Source of the DNA: an uncultured Carboxylicivirga sp.
GTDB taxonomy: Bacteria > Bacteroidota > Bacteroidia > Bacteroidales > Marinilabiliaceae
Assembly (NCBI GenBank): GCA_947491945.1
Contig: CANLLN010000001.1
Location: 310,001-374,000 of the forward strand
Direction of reading: 5' to 3'
DNA length: 64,000 nt
Below, one piece after another: positions 44,052-53,376 of the stretch. The notes beneath the pieces are model-generated. The model worked only from the letters and a program-made list of their open reading frames with translations. It was not told the origin of the DNA and searched no databases. Both the position numbers and the translations under genes were made by a program. Position 1 is the first letter of the stretch. The number at the start of each line of letters is the position of its first letter.

Positions 44052-44118
44052 CATAAGTATTTAAATATCCGCCTGCTCAGGTAGTGCAGATGATTCAAAA
44101 AGGTGGTAAGTATCGTTC
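44052..44118 (-). promoter_or_regulatory. Predicted HTCS operator and promoter of the HTCS gene itself
   Basis: Minus strand: GAACGATACTT (44118-44108), then GAATCATCTGC starting 22 bp on (44096-44086), 26 nt, then TACTTATG (44059-44052), a 5-of-6 match to TAnnTTTG. The start codon is about 65 nt downstream. Half-site order differs from the susC promoter but spacing is identical. Confidence 0.65.
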
Positions 44119-44286
44119 ATGCCGGCAGTATTCCTGGTCTTATGCTAATAGGTATCACTAGTTGTGCATTGCCTTTTTTGTTGCTGCAGCAGGGTGATAA
44201 TAGGAATTTCATGCCGGGCATGGAGCTAAAGTCGTTGCTTTATTACTCCTGAATAAGAGTCATTTATACAGGGCTCGTTATTTAGT

Positions 44287-44353
44287 GAATCATCGACCTA
44301 CCTTAAGCGAACGATTTTTATATCTTGTCATCATGGCACTGTCCTTAATATTG
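44287..44353 (+). promoter_or_regulatory. Predicted HTCS operator and promoter of the PUL susC
   Basis: GAATCATCGAC (44287-44297) and GAACGATTTTT (44309-44319) start 22 bp apart, followed by 26 nt and TAATATTG (44346-44353), a -7-like box. The susC ATG is 37 nt further. The operator sits where an AraC-type activator would contact RNA polymerase and where no good -33 TTTG exists. Confidence 0.72.
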
Positions 44354-44390
44354 CTGCGTATAGTTTAAGTCAAAAAGTAAAATCTAAGTT

Positions 44391-47300
44391 ATGAAGAAAT
44401 TGATGTTAGGCTTAGTTGTCCTATTAATATCTGCTCTCAGTTTTGCACAGAGTGGCATTACTGTAGCAGGTAAAGTAACGGATACATTCGGAGAACCCTT
44501 GCCTGGTGTTTCAGTGGTAATTAAAGGCACAACCAAGGGTACTATTACCGATGTACAGGGACAATACAGCCTGAAAGTATCAGCGGATCGGGAGGTGCTA
44601 GTTTTCTCGTTCATTGGGTTTAAAAAGTACGAAAGACAAGTTGGCTCAAACAGAATCATCGACCTGGTGATGGAGGATGAAATTACCGATTTGGATGAGG
44701 TGGTGGTAGTAGGATACGGCGAGATGCGAAAGAGCGATGTGACCGGCGCCGTTAGCTCCGTAAAAGAGTCGGATGAAGTAGCCAGGCAGTATCCTTCTGT
44801 CGATATGTTGTTGCAAGGTCGTGCTTCCGGATTGCAGGTAACGGGTAATGCCGGTAGTCCCGGAAGTGCGGTGAGTGTCCGTATTCGCGGTACAAACAGC
44901 TTACGCAGTAATAATGAGCCTTTGTATGTGGTGGATGGGGTATTAATTTCCACCGCCGGCACCGATGTGTCGGATCCATCTACTGATGCCAATGAATTGC
45001 AATCGCCACAGAATGGCTTAACCGGATTAAATCCGCAGGATATTGAGTCGATTGAGGTGCTGAAGGATGCCTCAGCAACGGCGATCTATGGGTCGAGAGG
45101 TGCTAACGGTGTAGTGTTAATCACTACCAAAAGCGGACAGAAAAACACTGGTGGAAATGCCAAGGTATCAGCCTATGGTTCGCTGGAGTGGAACACCATT
45201 GAGCGCAAGTTGGAGTTGCTCGATGGGCCCGGATGGGCTATGTACCAGAATGAAGCAGATCAGCTGAAAGGTTTTGATCCTAAGTACCATATTGATGGCA
45301 ATCAGGTTTATAGGTTAAGTACTGATGCGGACAATAACCCGGTTATTGGCGATGTGCCTTATGATGAAGTAAACTGGCAGGACGAGATTTATCAAACCAC
45401 GATGAGTTACAATGCGGGTTTATCAATTAGTGGGGGTTCAGAAAAGTCGAGTTATTATTTTTCAATGGGTATGAACGATCAGCGAGGTATCGTAGAAACC
45501 ACACGCATTAAAAAGGGCGATTTACGCTTTAATTATGATCGTGATATTAGTTCGCGTCTGAAAATGCAAACCCGCACCAGCATGATGTATCAGGATGGTA
45601 CCTTCGCACAGGCAGGCAGTAAATCGGGTGGAAACCGTAGTTTTACCAAGCAGATATTGTCGTACCGCCCACTGATTAGTAGCGATGACACTGAAGGTGA
45701 TGATGATGAATTAGATTTGGAGGTTTCTAATCCTTATGCCTGGCTAACTGATTATGATGATAATACCAAGGAAATCAGAATTAATCAGTCTGTTGCGTTT
45801 ACTTATGAAATTGCCAAAGGATTAAAATACAAGCTGAACGGCGGTATCGATTATCGAAAAAAGGATCGAACCAAGTTTTATGACTTAGGTGTATTTGTAG
45901 GCCGAAAGGAAAATGGATTGGCCAACTACTCGTATCAGGATCGAAAGTCGTTTGTGATTGATAACCTATTGATGTATAACCGTAATTTCAGACGTAAGCA
46001 TAAAATTAATGCGGTTGCAGGGGTAACCTACGATGGTGTGAATACTCAAAATAAATTATATGAAGTAAAAGACTTTCCGGTAAAAAACCTGGGGTCGGAC
46101 TTTCCTCAGGGGGGACAAATTATTCTGCGTCCGATGACCATTTTAAACAGTGAGGAAGAAATGTTCTCCGTTCTGGGACGCGTGAATTATACATTTAAAG
46201 ATCGTTATGTGTTAACAGCCAGCTTTAGGGGCGATAAGTCATCTAAGTTCCAGGGAAGTAATAAATGGGGTTATTTCCCGGCGATGGCTGCGGCATGGCG
46301 TCTGATGGAAGAGCCATTTGTAAAGCAATTGAATGTTTTCTATAACCTCAAGCTTCGCGCAGGTTGGGGATTAACCGGTAATCAAGGTATTTCGCCCTAT
46401 CAAACACTGTCAACGTATTCGAGTGTGAATTATGTAAATGACGGGAATGCCAGCATCGTGGGTAACGTGCCTGCGCGCATACCCAATCCTGATTTGAAAT
46501 GGGAATCCACCGAGCAATATAATGCCGGATTAGACTTTGGTTTTTTCGAAGGCCGCCTAAGTGGTTCGGTAGATATGTATTATAAAACGACCAAGGATTT
46601 ATTGCAGGATATTGAAATTGGTCCATCAAACGGATTTACAAGTATCACCATTAATAGGGGATCTATTGTGAACCGGGGATTGGAGTTTATGTTGAATGGT
46701 GCACTGATCGAGAAAAAAGATTTTACGCTCGATCTTGGAGCAAATATCTCCTTTAACCGCAATAAAGTGAGGCCCCTGGGGCTGCCAACCAGCACGGTAT
46801 GGATCGATGGCCAGGAACAGCAGCGCGAATTGTTCTATGGTGGCAAAGTTTCAACCGGTACTTACTTTAAGCAACCCGCCAATATATTTATGGTTGACGA
46901 GGCCATGGGCTTGTTCTGGGGCTGGCAAACCAATGGTATTTATCAGGATGCTACCCAAGCCGGTGAAGGAGCTACTTTTGATGGTAATCCAAACCAGGCC
47001 GGTGACGTGATTTTTGTTGATCAAAACAATGATGGTAATATCGATGACCTGGATAAGACTATTATAGGTAATCCAAATCCTGATTTTGTTTATGGCTTTA
47101 ATATTGATGTTCGATACAAGCGTTTTACCTTAAGTGCCTTATTTGAGGGGGTGTACGGTGCCGATGTTGTTAACGCCTACAATATGGAGCTGGCTTACGC
47201 CGAAGGACGTGGAACCAATATACTGGTTGATGCCTATAAACAAGCCTGGCGCGAAGATGCCCCATCTAATGCCTATCCACGTATTGGCTATAATCTGAAT

Positions 47301-47573
47301 CAGTACCTGACCGATCGTATCGTGGAGGATGGTAGCTACCTGCGTTTAAATAACCTGACTGTAGGATATGATGTGCCCACCAAGTGGACCAATAACCTGA
47401 TAAGCAATGCACGTGTGTATGCATCGGGTCGTAACCTGTTTACCATTACCGACTATAGTGGATATAACCCGCAGATTACCAGTTTTATGAATGATGGATC
47501 TATCATGGGTGTCGACTGGGTAGGAACGCCTAATGCGCTTACATTTTTGTTGGGTGTAAACCTTACGTTTTAA
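44391..47573 (+). CDS. SusC-like TonB-dependent outer-membrane oligosaccharide transporter
   Basis: The importer of the sulfatase-rich PUL. Signal peptide ends at LISALSFAQ. N-terminal regulatory-like domain (GKVTDTFGEPLPGVSVVIKG) at about 25-105, plug with VVVGYGEMRKSDVTGAVSSV and VRIRGTNSLRSNNEPLYVVD, then a long beta-barrel ending LLGVNLTF. 1060 aa, normal for glycan SusC proteins. susD starts 18 bp after the stop. The HTCS operator unit lies just upstream. By context it takes up cello-oligosaccharide-type fragments that may keep some sulfate (inference). Confidence 0.97.
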   Translation: MKKLMLGLVVLLISALSFAQSGITVAGKVTDTFGEPLPGVSVVIKGTTKGTITDVQGQYSLKVSADREVLVFSFIGFKKYERQVGSNRIIDLVMEDEITDLDEVVVVGYGEMRKSDVTGAVSSVKESDEVARQYPSVDMLLQGRASGLQVTGNAGSPGSAVSVRIRGTNSLRSNNEPLYVVDGVLISTAGTDVSDPSTDANELQSPQNGLTGLNPQDIESIEVLKDASATAIYGSRGANGVVLITTKSGQKNTGGNAKVSAYGSLEWNTIERKLELLDGPGWAMYQNEADQLKGFDPKYHIDGNQVYRLSTDADNNPVIGDVPYDEVNWQDEIYQTTMSYNAGLSISGGSEKSSYYFSMGMNDQRGIVETTRIKKGDLRFNYDRDISSRLKMQTRTSMMYQDGTFAQAGSKSGGNRSFTKQILSYRPLISSDDTEGDDDELDLEVSNPYAWLTDYDDNTKEIRINQSVAFTYEIAKGLKYKLNGGIDYRKKDRTKFYDLGVFVGRKENGLANYSYQDRKSFVIDNLLMYNRNFRRKHKINAVAGVTYDGVNTQNKLYEVKDFPVKNLGSDFPQGGQIILRPMTILNSEEEMFSVLGRVNYTFKDRYVLTASFRGDKSSKFQGSNKWGYFPAMAAAWRLMEEPFVKQLNVFYNLKLRAGWGLTGNQGISPYQTLSTYSSVNYVNDGNASIVGNVPARIPNPDLKWESTEQYNAGLDFGFFEGRLSGSVDMYYKTTKDLLQDIEIGPSNGFTSITINRGSIVNRGLEFMLNGALIEKKDFTLDLGANISFNRNKVRPLGLPTSTVWIDGQEQQRELFYGGKVSTGTYFKQPANIFMVDEAMGLFWGWQTNGIYQDATQAGEGATFDGNPNQAGDVIFVDQNNDGNIDDLDKTIIGNPNPDFVYGFNIDVRYKRFTLSALFEGVYGADVVNAYNMELAYAEGRGTNILVDAYKQAWREDAPSNAYPRIGYNLNQYLTDRIVEDGSYLRLNNLTVGYDVPTKWTNNLISNARVYASGRNLFTITDYSGYNPQITSFMNDGSIMGVDWVGTPNALTFLLGVNLTF

Positions 47574-47590
47574 TCCAAAATACTAGAATA

Positions 47591-49177
47591 ATGAAGAGAT
47601 TATATAAAATTATACTGAGTTGTTTTTTGGCTACCATGATGGTTAGCTGTACTTTGGATGAAGATCCTAAGTTTCCATCAGGCCAAAATTTATATCAAAC
47701 CATTGATGGCAGCAATACAGTGCTCAATGGTTGTTATGCCTCCCTGGCGAGTTTTAATTATTATGGTGCCGATTTACTACACCTAACTTATTTTTCATCC
47801 GGTCTGTATAATAGTAATCGGGATGCAACCTTGCTCGACATAGCAGCCTTAAAGGCATCACCGTCCTTAAATTTTGTCGAAAATGTGTGGCAGGCATCTT
47901 ATCAGGCCATTGGGCGCACCAACGATTTGATTACCCACTTGGAGGACGTGAATCTAAATAACCCCGCTGAGCAGGATAATATTCTGGGGCAGGCTTATTT
48001 CATCAGGGGCCTTGTATATTTTAATTTAGTACGCATATATGGTGGAGTGCCTTTAATCACTAAGAATCCGACCATTGAAACGATGAACCAGCCCAGAGCG
48101 ACAGCAGAAAGCGTTTATGAGCAGATAATTGCAGATTTGGACAGCGCATCTGTTAAAATGAAAGAGGTGGGCGAGCAAACACCGGGGCGTCCTGCAAAAG
48201 GAGCAGCTAACATGTTGTTGGCTAAAGTGTATATGACTTTAGCCGGTAATAAAAGTGCCGATCAAACCGACTATTGGCAAAAAGCCTATAACCATGCTAT
48301 TAAAGCATACGAAAAGTATAGCCTGGTTGATGATTACCATAGCTTGTGGATTGAGGCTACCGCTAATAATACGGTCGAATCGGTTTTTGAAATACAGGGT
48401 AATGTCGAAAACTCCTTGCGCTTGTATCAGTTGTTTACGCCTTCAAATGGAAATATTGGCCGCTCGGTATGGGGTCGCATCAAGCCGAATCTGGAGTGCT
48501 ACGATATGCACAATGAGCGTTATACCTTAACCGATGAAGGTGGTAATGTGCTTAGCCAGGATCCGCGCCTTGCCGCCACCTTTTTGTCAGAATGGCCCAA
48601 ATACAATAACGCCGGTCAAGCCACTAATATTAAGTCATATCCGTTTTTTACCAGACGCGGCAACAAAGACAAAAGTTACCCATGGTTAAACAAGTATTAT
48701 ATCAAGGAACATGAGCGTGCAAGTTACGATACGAATATGAACTTCGTTGTTATGCGTTATGCCGATTTGCTGCTGATGCTGGCTGAAATAGAGAATGAAC
48801 TGAATGGTCCGGCCAATGCGTATCAATACGTTAATCAGGTATTGGCAAGAGCCCGTCGGTCGGGCGAAGAGGCCCAGAGTGAACCGGCCGATTGGTTAGG
48901 TCTGACCCAGGAAGAGTTCAGAGCGGCTATCATGTTCGAATACCGGTATGAGCTCTTGGGCGAAGGGCATGAGTGGTTTAACGATCGCCGGAGAGGTTAT
49001 GAATACTTCAAAGCCAATGTGATTGATGTGCATAATAACCATGGGCTTTATGAGTTTGATAACGCAAGGGATGTGTTGTTGCCCGACGATGAGCGTAATA
49101 TGTTGATGCCAATACCACAATCAGAAATTACGGCCAACCCTAATATTAGTGCGGCCGATCAAAATCCTGGTTACTAA
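47591..49177 (+). CDS. SusD-like surface glycan-binding lipoprotein
   Basis: Partner lid protein for the SusC transporter encoded 18 bp upstream. Lipoprotein signal with Cys20 (TMMVSC). SusD fold motifs: GQAYFIRGLVYFNLVRIYGG, RPAKGAANMLLAKVYMTL, and the late signature MFEYRYELLGEGHEWFNDRRRG; C-terminus NPNISAADQNPGY. 528 aa. No SusE/SusF-like binding lipoprotein follows it; the T9SS binding protein encoded at 34306 may fill that role. Confidence 0.96.
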   Translation: MKRLYKIILSCFLATMMVSCTLDEDPKFPSGQNLYQTIDGSNTVLNGCYASLASFNYYGADLLHLTYFSSGLYNSNRDATLLDIAALKASPSLNFVENVWQASYQAIGRTNDLITHLEDVNLNNPAEQDNILGQAYFIRGLVYFNLVRIYGGVPLITKNPTIETMNQPRATAESVYEQIIADLDSASVKMKEVGEQTPGRPAKGAANMLLAKVYMTLAGNKSADQTDYWQKAYNHAIKAYEKYSLVDDYHSLWIEATANNTVESVFEIQGNVENSLRLYQLFTPSNGNIGRSVWGRIKPNLECYDMHNERYTLTDEGGNVLSQDPRLAATFLSEWPKYNNAGQATNIKSYPFFTRRGNKDKSYPWLNKYYIKEHERASYDTNMNFVVMRYADLLLMLAEIENELNGPANAYQYVNQVLARARRSGEEAQSEPADWLGLTQEEFRAAIMFEYRYELLGEGHEWFNDRRRGYEYFKANVIDVHNNHGLYEFDNARDVLLPDDERNMLMPIPQSEITANPNISAADQNPGY

Positions 49178-49197
49178 GTATACTGATTTATACATTA

Positions 49198-49319
49198 AGG
49201 ATGTCCAAAAGCATTAGTATTTCTCGCAAAAGTGCGCAAAGAAGGAATATAGTGAAGAAAGCAAAGTGATCGCGAAATGCTTAGCGATCCTTGCGTGAAG
49301 GTTTGTATTTGGACACCCT
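49198..49319. repeat. About 120-bp element with imperfect terminal inverted repeats
   Basis: The outer ends AGGATGTCCAAAAGCAT (49198-49214) and TTGTATTTGGACACCCT (49303-49319) are inverted copies matching at 13 of 17 positions. Inside, CGCAAAAGTGCGCAAAG faces GCGATCCTTGCGTGAAG as a second, weaker inverted pair rich in CGCAA motifs. It codes for nothing and sits between susD and the GH3 gene. It looks like a miniature mobile or dispersed repeat that could fold in the mRNA and lower or stabilise expression of the enzymes downstream. Confidence 0.65.
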
Positions 49320-49352
49320 CAATTGTAACATTCACCTGTCAAAATAAGAAAG

Positions 49353-51671
49353 ATGATTAAATTGAAATATATAGGAATCTACTTGCTTGTGATTTTTATG
49401 TTTGGTTGGGGCTGTCAGCCTTCAACTGAAGATACACGGGTTTATCAGGATGCCTCAGTGCCGGTTCAGCAAAGGGTTGACGACCTTTTAAGCCGCATGA
49501 CACTGGAAGAGAAAGTGGCGCAGATGTGTCAGTATGTAGGCCTGGATCACATGCGTCAGGCAGAGCAAAACCTGACCAAGGAACAAATGGAGAAAAGCGA
49601 TGCACAAGGCTTTTACCCCGACCTGCATTCCAGTGATGTGGAAAGACTGGTTGAACAAGGTTTGATAGGTTCATTTCTGCATGTTGTGGACGTAAAGGAG
49701 GCGAATTACCTGCAACGCCTGGCGCAAAAGAGCCGTTTGCAAATTCCTCTGTTGATTGGTATTGATGCCATCCACGGCACGGCATTGGTTAATGGGGCCA
49801 CCGTTTATCCTACGCCCATCGGACTGGCCAGTACCTGGGATACGGCACTGGTAAAAAAGATGTCGGTTGAAACGGCCAAAGAGATGCGGGCCACCGGTGC
49901 GGCCTGGACTTTTACGCCTAACGTGGATGTGGCACGCGAAGCCCGTTGGGGGCGCGTGGGCGAAACCTTCGGCGAAGACCCTGTGCTGGTGTCTGAAATG
50001 AGTGTGGCCATGATCGAAGGCTTACAACACACCAACCATCCCGATAGTTTTAACGTGATTGCTTGCGCCAAGCATCTGATTGCCGGCAGTGAGTCGGTGA
50101 ACGGGCTTAATGGTGCACCTACCGATTTATCAGAACGCATCATCCGCGAAATTTTTCTGCCGCCCTACAAAGCCGCCGTTGATGCCGGTGTGTTTTCGGT
50201 GATGACGGCTCATAATGAGTTAAACGGTATTGCCTGTCATGCCGATAAGTGGATGATGACGGACGTGCTGCGGGACGAATTAGGCTTTGATGGTTTTATC
50301 GTGAGCGACTGGATGGATATTGAACGTCTGGCCACCCGTCATTTTGTGGCCGAAAACCAAACGGAGGCCTGTTTTCAAACCATCGAGGCCGGAATGGATA
50401 TGCATATGCACGGACCCGATTTTTTAAAGCCGGTGATGCAACTGGTAGAGCAGGGTCGTCTTACCGAAGAGCGGATCAACGAAAGTGTACGCCGTTTGCT
50501 GGAAGCTAAATTTCGTTTGGGCTTATTCGAAAATCCATTTGCCGATGAAGAAAAAGTGGCTGATATCTTATTTAATACGGAGCATCAGAAAACAGCCCTT
50601 GAAGCCGCTCAAAAATCAATTGTTCTGTTGAAGAATGATGACTTACTGCCGCTTAAAAAGGGACAGTATAAAAAGATATTCGTTACCGGACCCAACGCGC
50701 ACAACGAAACTATTTTAGGTGATTGGGCCTGGAAGCAACCTGTAGATAATACCATTACTGTGCTTGAAGGCTTAAAGCAGGCCGATCAAGCGGCCCGTTT
50801 CGATTATCTGCCCGTGGGCGATAACCCCAAAGATGTCACTAAAGCACATGTGCGTGAAGCACAAGCACGTGCTAAAATGGCCGATCTGGCCATCGTGGTG
50901 GTGGGTGAAAACTCTTACCGCTGGGAGTGGGATAAAAAAACTTGTGGCGAAAACTCGGCCCGTGCTGACATTAGCCTGGGCGGATTGCAGCAGGAGCTGG
51001 TGGAGTCTATTTATGCCTCAGGCACACCAACCATTGTGATTTTGGTGAATGGCCGTCCGCTGGCTACCGAATGGATCGATAATCATATACCGGCCATCGT
51101 CGAAGCTTGGGAACCAGGAAGTTTTGGTGGACAGGCCGTGGCTGAGGTGATTTATGGCGATGTCAATCCATCGGGTAAACTGCCGATTACCATTCCGCGT
51201 AGCGTGGGACATCAGTTATCGGTTTATAACCACAAGCCATCGCATTATTTTCATAAGTATGTCGATACCAAGTCAACACCATTATATCCCTTTGGACACG
51301 GGTTAAGTTATTCCACATTCGTGTATCAAAACCTGAGTATTTCCAAAGAGACCATCCGTCCGGATGAAAATTTGCTTGCACAGGTTGAAGTGAGCAATAC
51401 ATCGGCTATCGATGGCGAGGAAATCGTACAGCTTTACGTGAACGATAAATATTGCCGGATTACACGTCCGGTTAAAGAACTGAAAGGGTATAAGCGGATA
51501 CACCTTAAGGCCGGTGAAACAAAGCGGGTGAGCTTTACCATTACACCGCAGATGCTACAGTATCTGGATGCCAACTTTCAACCCACCATTGATGCAGGCG
51601 AGTTCAGTGTCATGGTTGGAGGCTCATCGGCCAATACGCAATTGTTAACAATACCTTTTAATGTTAAGTAG
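49353..51671 (+). CDS. GH3 beta-glucosidase-like lipoprotein
   Basis: Exo-acting glycosidase that removes terminal beta-linked sugars (glucose is the most likely) in the periplasm or on the surface. Lipoprotein signal with Cys21 (FGWGCQPS). The N-terminal TIM barrel (about 30-385) has VAREARWGRVGETFGEDPVL, a lysine-histidine motif CAKHLIAG, and nucleophile Asp319 in GFIVSDWMDIE. The alpha/beta sandwich (about 420-640) and a C-terminal FnIII-like domain (about 665-765, EVSNTSAIDGEEIVQLYV) complete the usual 772-aa architecture. The GH9 gene begins 7 nt after its stop. Substrate call rests on family and neighbours. Confidence 0.95.
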   Translation: MIKLKYIGIYLLVIFMFGWGCQPSTEDTRVYQDASVPVQQRVDDLLSRMTLEEKVAQMCQYVGLDHMRQAEQNLTKEQMEKSDAQGFYPDLHSSDVERLVEQGLIGSFLHVVDVKEANYLQRLAQKSRLQIPLLIGIDAIHGTALVNGATVYPTPIGLASTWDTALVKKMSVETAKEMRATGAAWTFTPNVDVAREARWGRVGETFGEDPVLVSEMSVAMIEGLQHTNHPDSFNVIACAKHLIAGSESVNGLNGAPTDLSERIIREIFLPPYKAAVDAGVFSVMTAHNELNGIACHADKWMMTDVLRDELGFDGFIVSDWMDIERLATRHFVAENQTEACFQTIEAGMDMHMHGPDFLKPVMQLVEQGRLTEERINESVRRLLEAKFRLGLFENPFADEEKVADILFNTEHQKTALEAAQKSIVLLKNDDLLPLKKGQYKKIFVTGPNAHNETILGDWAWKQPVDNTITVLEGLKQADQAARFDYLPVGDNPKDVTKAHVREAQARAKMADLAIVVVGENSYRWEWDKKTCGENSARADISLGGLQQELVESIYASGTPTIVILVNGRPLATEWIDNHIPAIVEAWEPGSFGGQAVAEVIYGDVNPSGKLPITIPRSVGHQLSVYNHKPSHYFHKYVDTKSTPLYPFGHGLSYSTFVYQNLSISKETIRPDENLLAQVEVSNTSAIDGEEIVQLYVNDKYCRITRPVKELKGYKRIHLKAGETKRVSFTITPQMLQYLDANFQPTIDAGEFSVMVGGSSANTQLLTIPFNVK

Positions 51672-51677
51672 TTGTCA

Positions 51678-53366
51678 ATGAAATTTATAGCTTTATTAAT
51701 TATACTGTCCATGGGTGCACTGAGAGGTGCTCCCATGCTTAAGGCGCAAGGCGCTAATCAGTACGCTTATCAGCCACAGTCGGTTAAACGGATTTTTATG
51801 GCCAAGGCCTATGCCGGTCAATCGTTTCAATTAATGTCTGCCGATGGCAAGATTGTTTACAGCGGACAGCTCAGCCAATCGCAAAAATGGCCACAGTCCG
51901 GTACTGAAGTATGTTATGCCGATTTAAGCGGGTTTACTTCGGCCGGTCAATACGAATTAGTGGTGGATGGCCATAAGGCCCATGTGCCTGTCACCATTAA
52001 GGGTGATAGTTATAAAACCCTGGGACAGGCGCTGGTGAAGTCGTATTACATGGCACGCGTATCTGAGCCAATCAAAGAGGAGTATGCTGGTGTTTATGCC
52101 CGTCCGCTTGGTCATGCCGACACAAAAGTGAAAATACATGCCTCAGCCGCTTCTGCAGCGCGTCCTGAAGGAACCATTATTTCATCGCCGGGTGGCTGGT
52201 ACGATGCAGGTGATTACGGCAAGTACATTGTTAACTCGGGTATCACCACTTATTCTTTACTTCATTTATGTGAGTTGTTTCCCCAATACAGTGCCGCCAT
52301 CGCCTTGAATATTCCCGAAAGTGGCAATGGCGCTTCGGATGTACTCAACGAAGCCATTATCAACCTGAAATGGATGTTGACCATGCAAGATCCAAACGAT
52401 GGGGGTGTGTATCATAAATTAACGAGCAAACGATTCTGTGGCATGGTTATGCCTCATAACGATCCGCTTGAACGTTACGTGGTGATGAAAACAACGGCCG
52501 CCACGCTCGATTTTGCAGCTACCATGGCCAAAGCCTACCGCGTCATCAAACCGTTTGAAAAGCAATATCCGGGTTTGGCTGATCAGTGTTTGAAAGCGGC
52601 CAATGAAGCCTGGTTGTGGTGCGAAAAAAATCCGGCCATCCTCTATCAGCAGCCGGACGATATCAGTACAGGAGAGTATAAAGACAAGGATATCAGTGAT
52701 GAGTGGTTTTGGGCCGCTGCCGAAATGTATCTGGCAACCGGATTAAACAAGTACAAGGGCCACATGAATAGTAAGGAGCAGGATTTTATTGTGCCACAGT
52801 GGGGTAATGTCAATGTGCTAGGTTTATACAGCTTGCAACAAGCGGATCAGTTACCAAAAGCCGGTGAGAAAGCCCTACTTAAAATGGCGGATCGCTTGTA
52901 TAAAGCCTACGATAATTCGGCTTATCGTATTTCTATCACAAAGTTCCCATGGGGGAGTAACAGCGAGTTAAGTAATCAGGGTATTTTGTTGATGCATGCC
53001 TATTTGCTTACCAAGGATGCAAAGTATTTAGCCGCATCGGATGCCTGTGTGAGCTATTTGCTTGGCGCCAATGCTTTGGGAAGGAGTTTTGTTACCGGCT
53101 TTGGCCATAATCCGCCCATGAATGTGCATGATCGTCGTTGCTCTGCCGATGCCATTGCTGATCCTATTCCGGGATTGTTGGCAGGTGGGCCATCGCGTCA
53201 GGCACCGCACGATTGCGGTGTTGAGGCTTATCCCTCAACTTTTCCTGCAATGAGCTATGTTGATTTGGAGTGCAGCTTTTCAACCAACGAAATTGCCATT
53301 AACTGGAATGCAGCTGCCAGTTTACTGGTTTTAGGCCTGGATGCCATTTATGTTTCAGAAAATTAA
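51678..53366 (+). CDS. GH9 endo-beta-1,4-glucanase/cellodextrinase-like
   Basis: Inverting glycoside hydrolase of family 9, mostly beta-1,4-glucanases. I chose the ATG at 51678, 7 nt after the GH3 stop, over an in-frame TTG at 51672. A signal peptide (FIALLIILSMGALRGAP) leads to an N-terminal Ig-like domain (about 30-120), then the (alpha/alpha)6 barrel. Catalytic Asp176/Asp179 lie in GGWYDAGDYGKY; the family motif TGFGHNPPMNVHDRR and the acid Glu538 in FSTNEIAINWNA are present. 562 aa, complete. Some GH9 with Ig domains are exo-enzymes on short oligomers or glucosaminidases, so endo action is not certain. Confidence 0.94.
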   Translation: MKFIALLIILSMGALRGAPMLKAQGANQYAYQPQSVKRIFMAKAYAGQSFQLMSADGKIVYSGQLSQSQKWPQSGTEVCYADLSGFTSAGQYELVVDGHKAHVPVTIKGDSYKTLGQALVKSYYMARVSEPIKEEYAGVYARPLGHADTKVKIHASAASAARPEGTIISSPGGWYDAGDYGKYIVNSGITTYSLLHLCELFPQYSAAIALNIPESGNGASDVLNEAIINLKWMLTMQDPNDGGVYHKLTSKRFCGMVMPHNDPLERYVVMKTTAATLDFAATMAKAYRVIKPFEKQYPGLADQCLKAANEAWLWCEKNPAILYQQPDDISTGEYKDKDISDEWFWAAAEMYLATGLNKYKGHMNSKEQDFIVPQWGNVNVLGLYSLQQADQLPKAGEKALLKMADRLYKAYDNSAYRISITKFPWGSNSELSNQGILLMHAYLLTKDAKYLAASDACVSYLLGANALGRSFVTGFGHNPPMNVHDRRCSADAIADPIPGLLAGGPSRQAPHDCGVEAYPSTFPAMSYVDLECSFSTNEIAINWNAAASLLVLGLDAIYVSEN

Positions 53367-53376
53367 AATTATCCGT

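Larger units (their letters stand above)
43988..44390. other. HTCS-susC divergent regulatory region
   Basis: This 403-bp gap between the HTCS gene (-) and susC (+) contains no gene. It holds two operator-promoter units in opposite directions (44052-44118 on minus, 44287-44353 on plus), separated by about 170 bp in which I found no further motif. Confidence 0.75.

Noticed and set aside
44384-44992. 202-codon open frame on the minus strand
   Set aside because: It is antisense to the first part of the PUL susC, and the product is Thr/Ser/Pro-rich without motifs.
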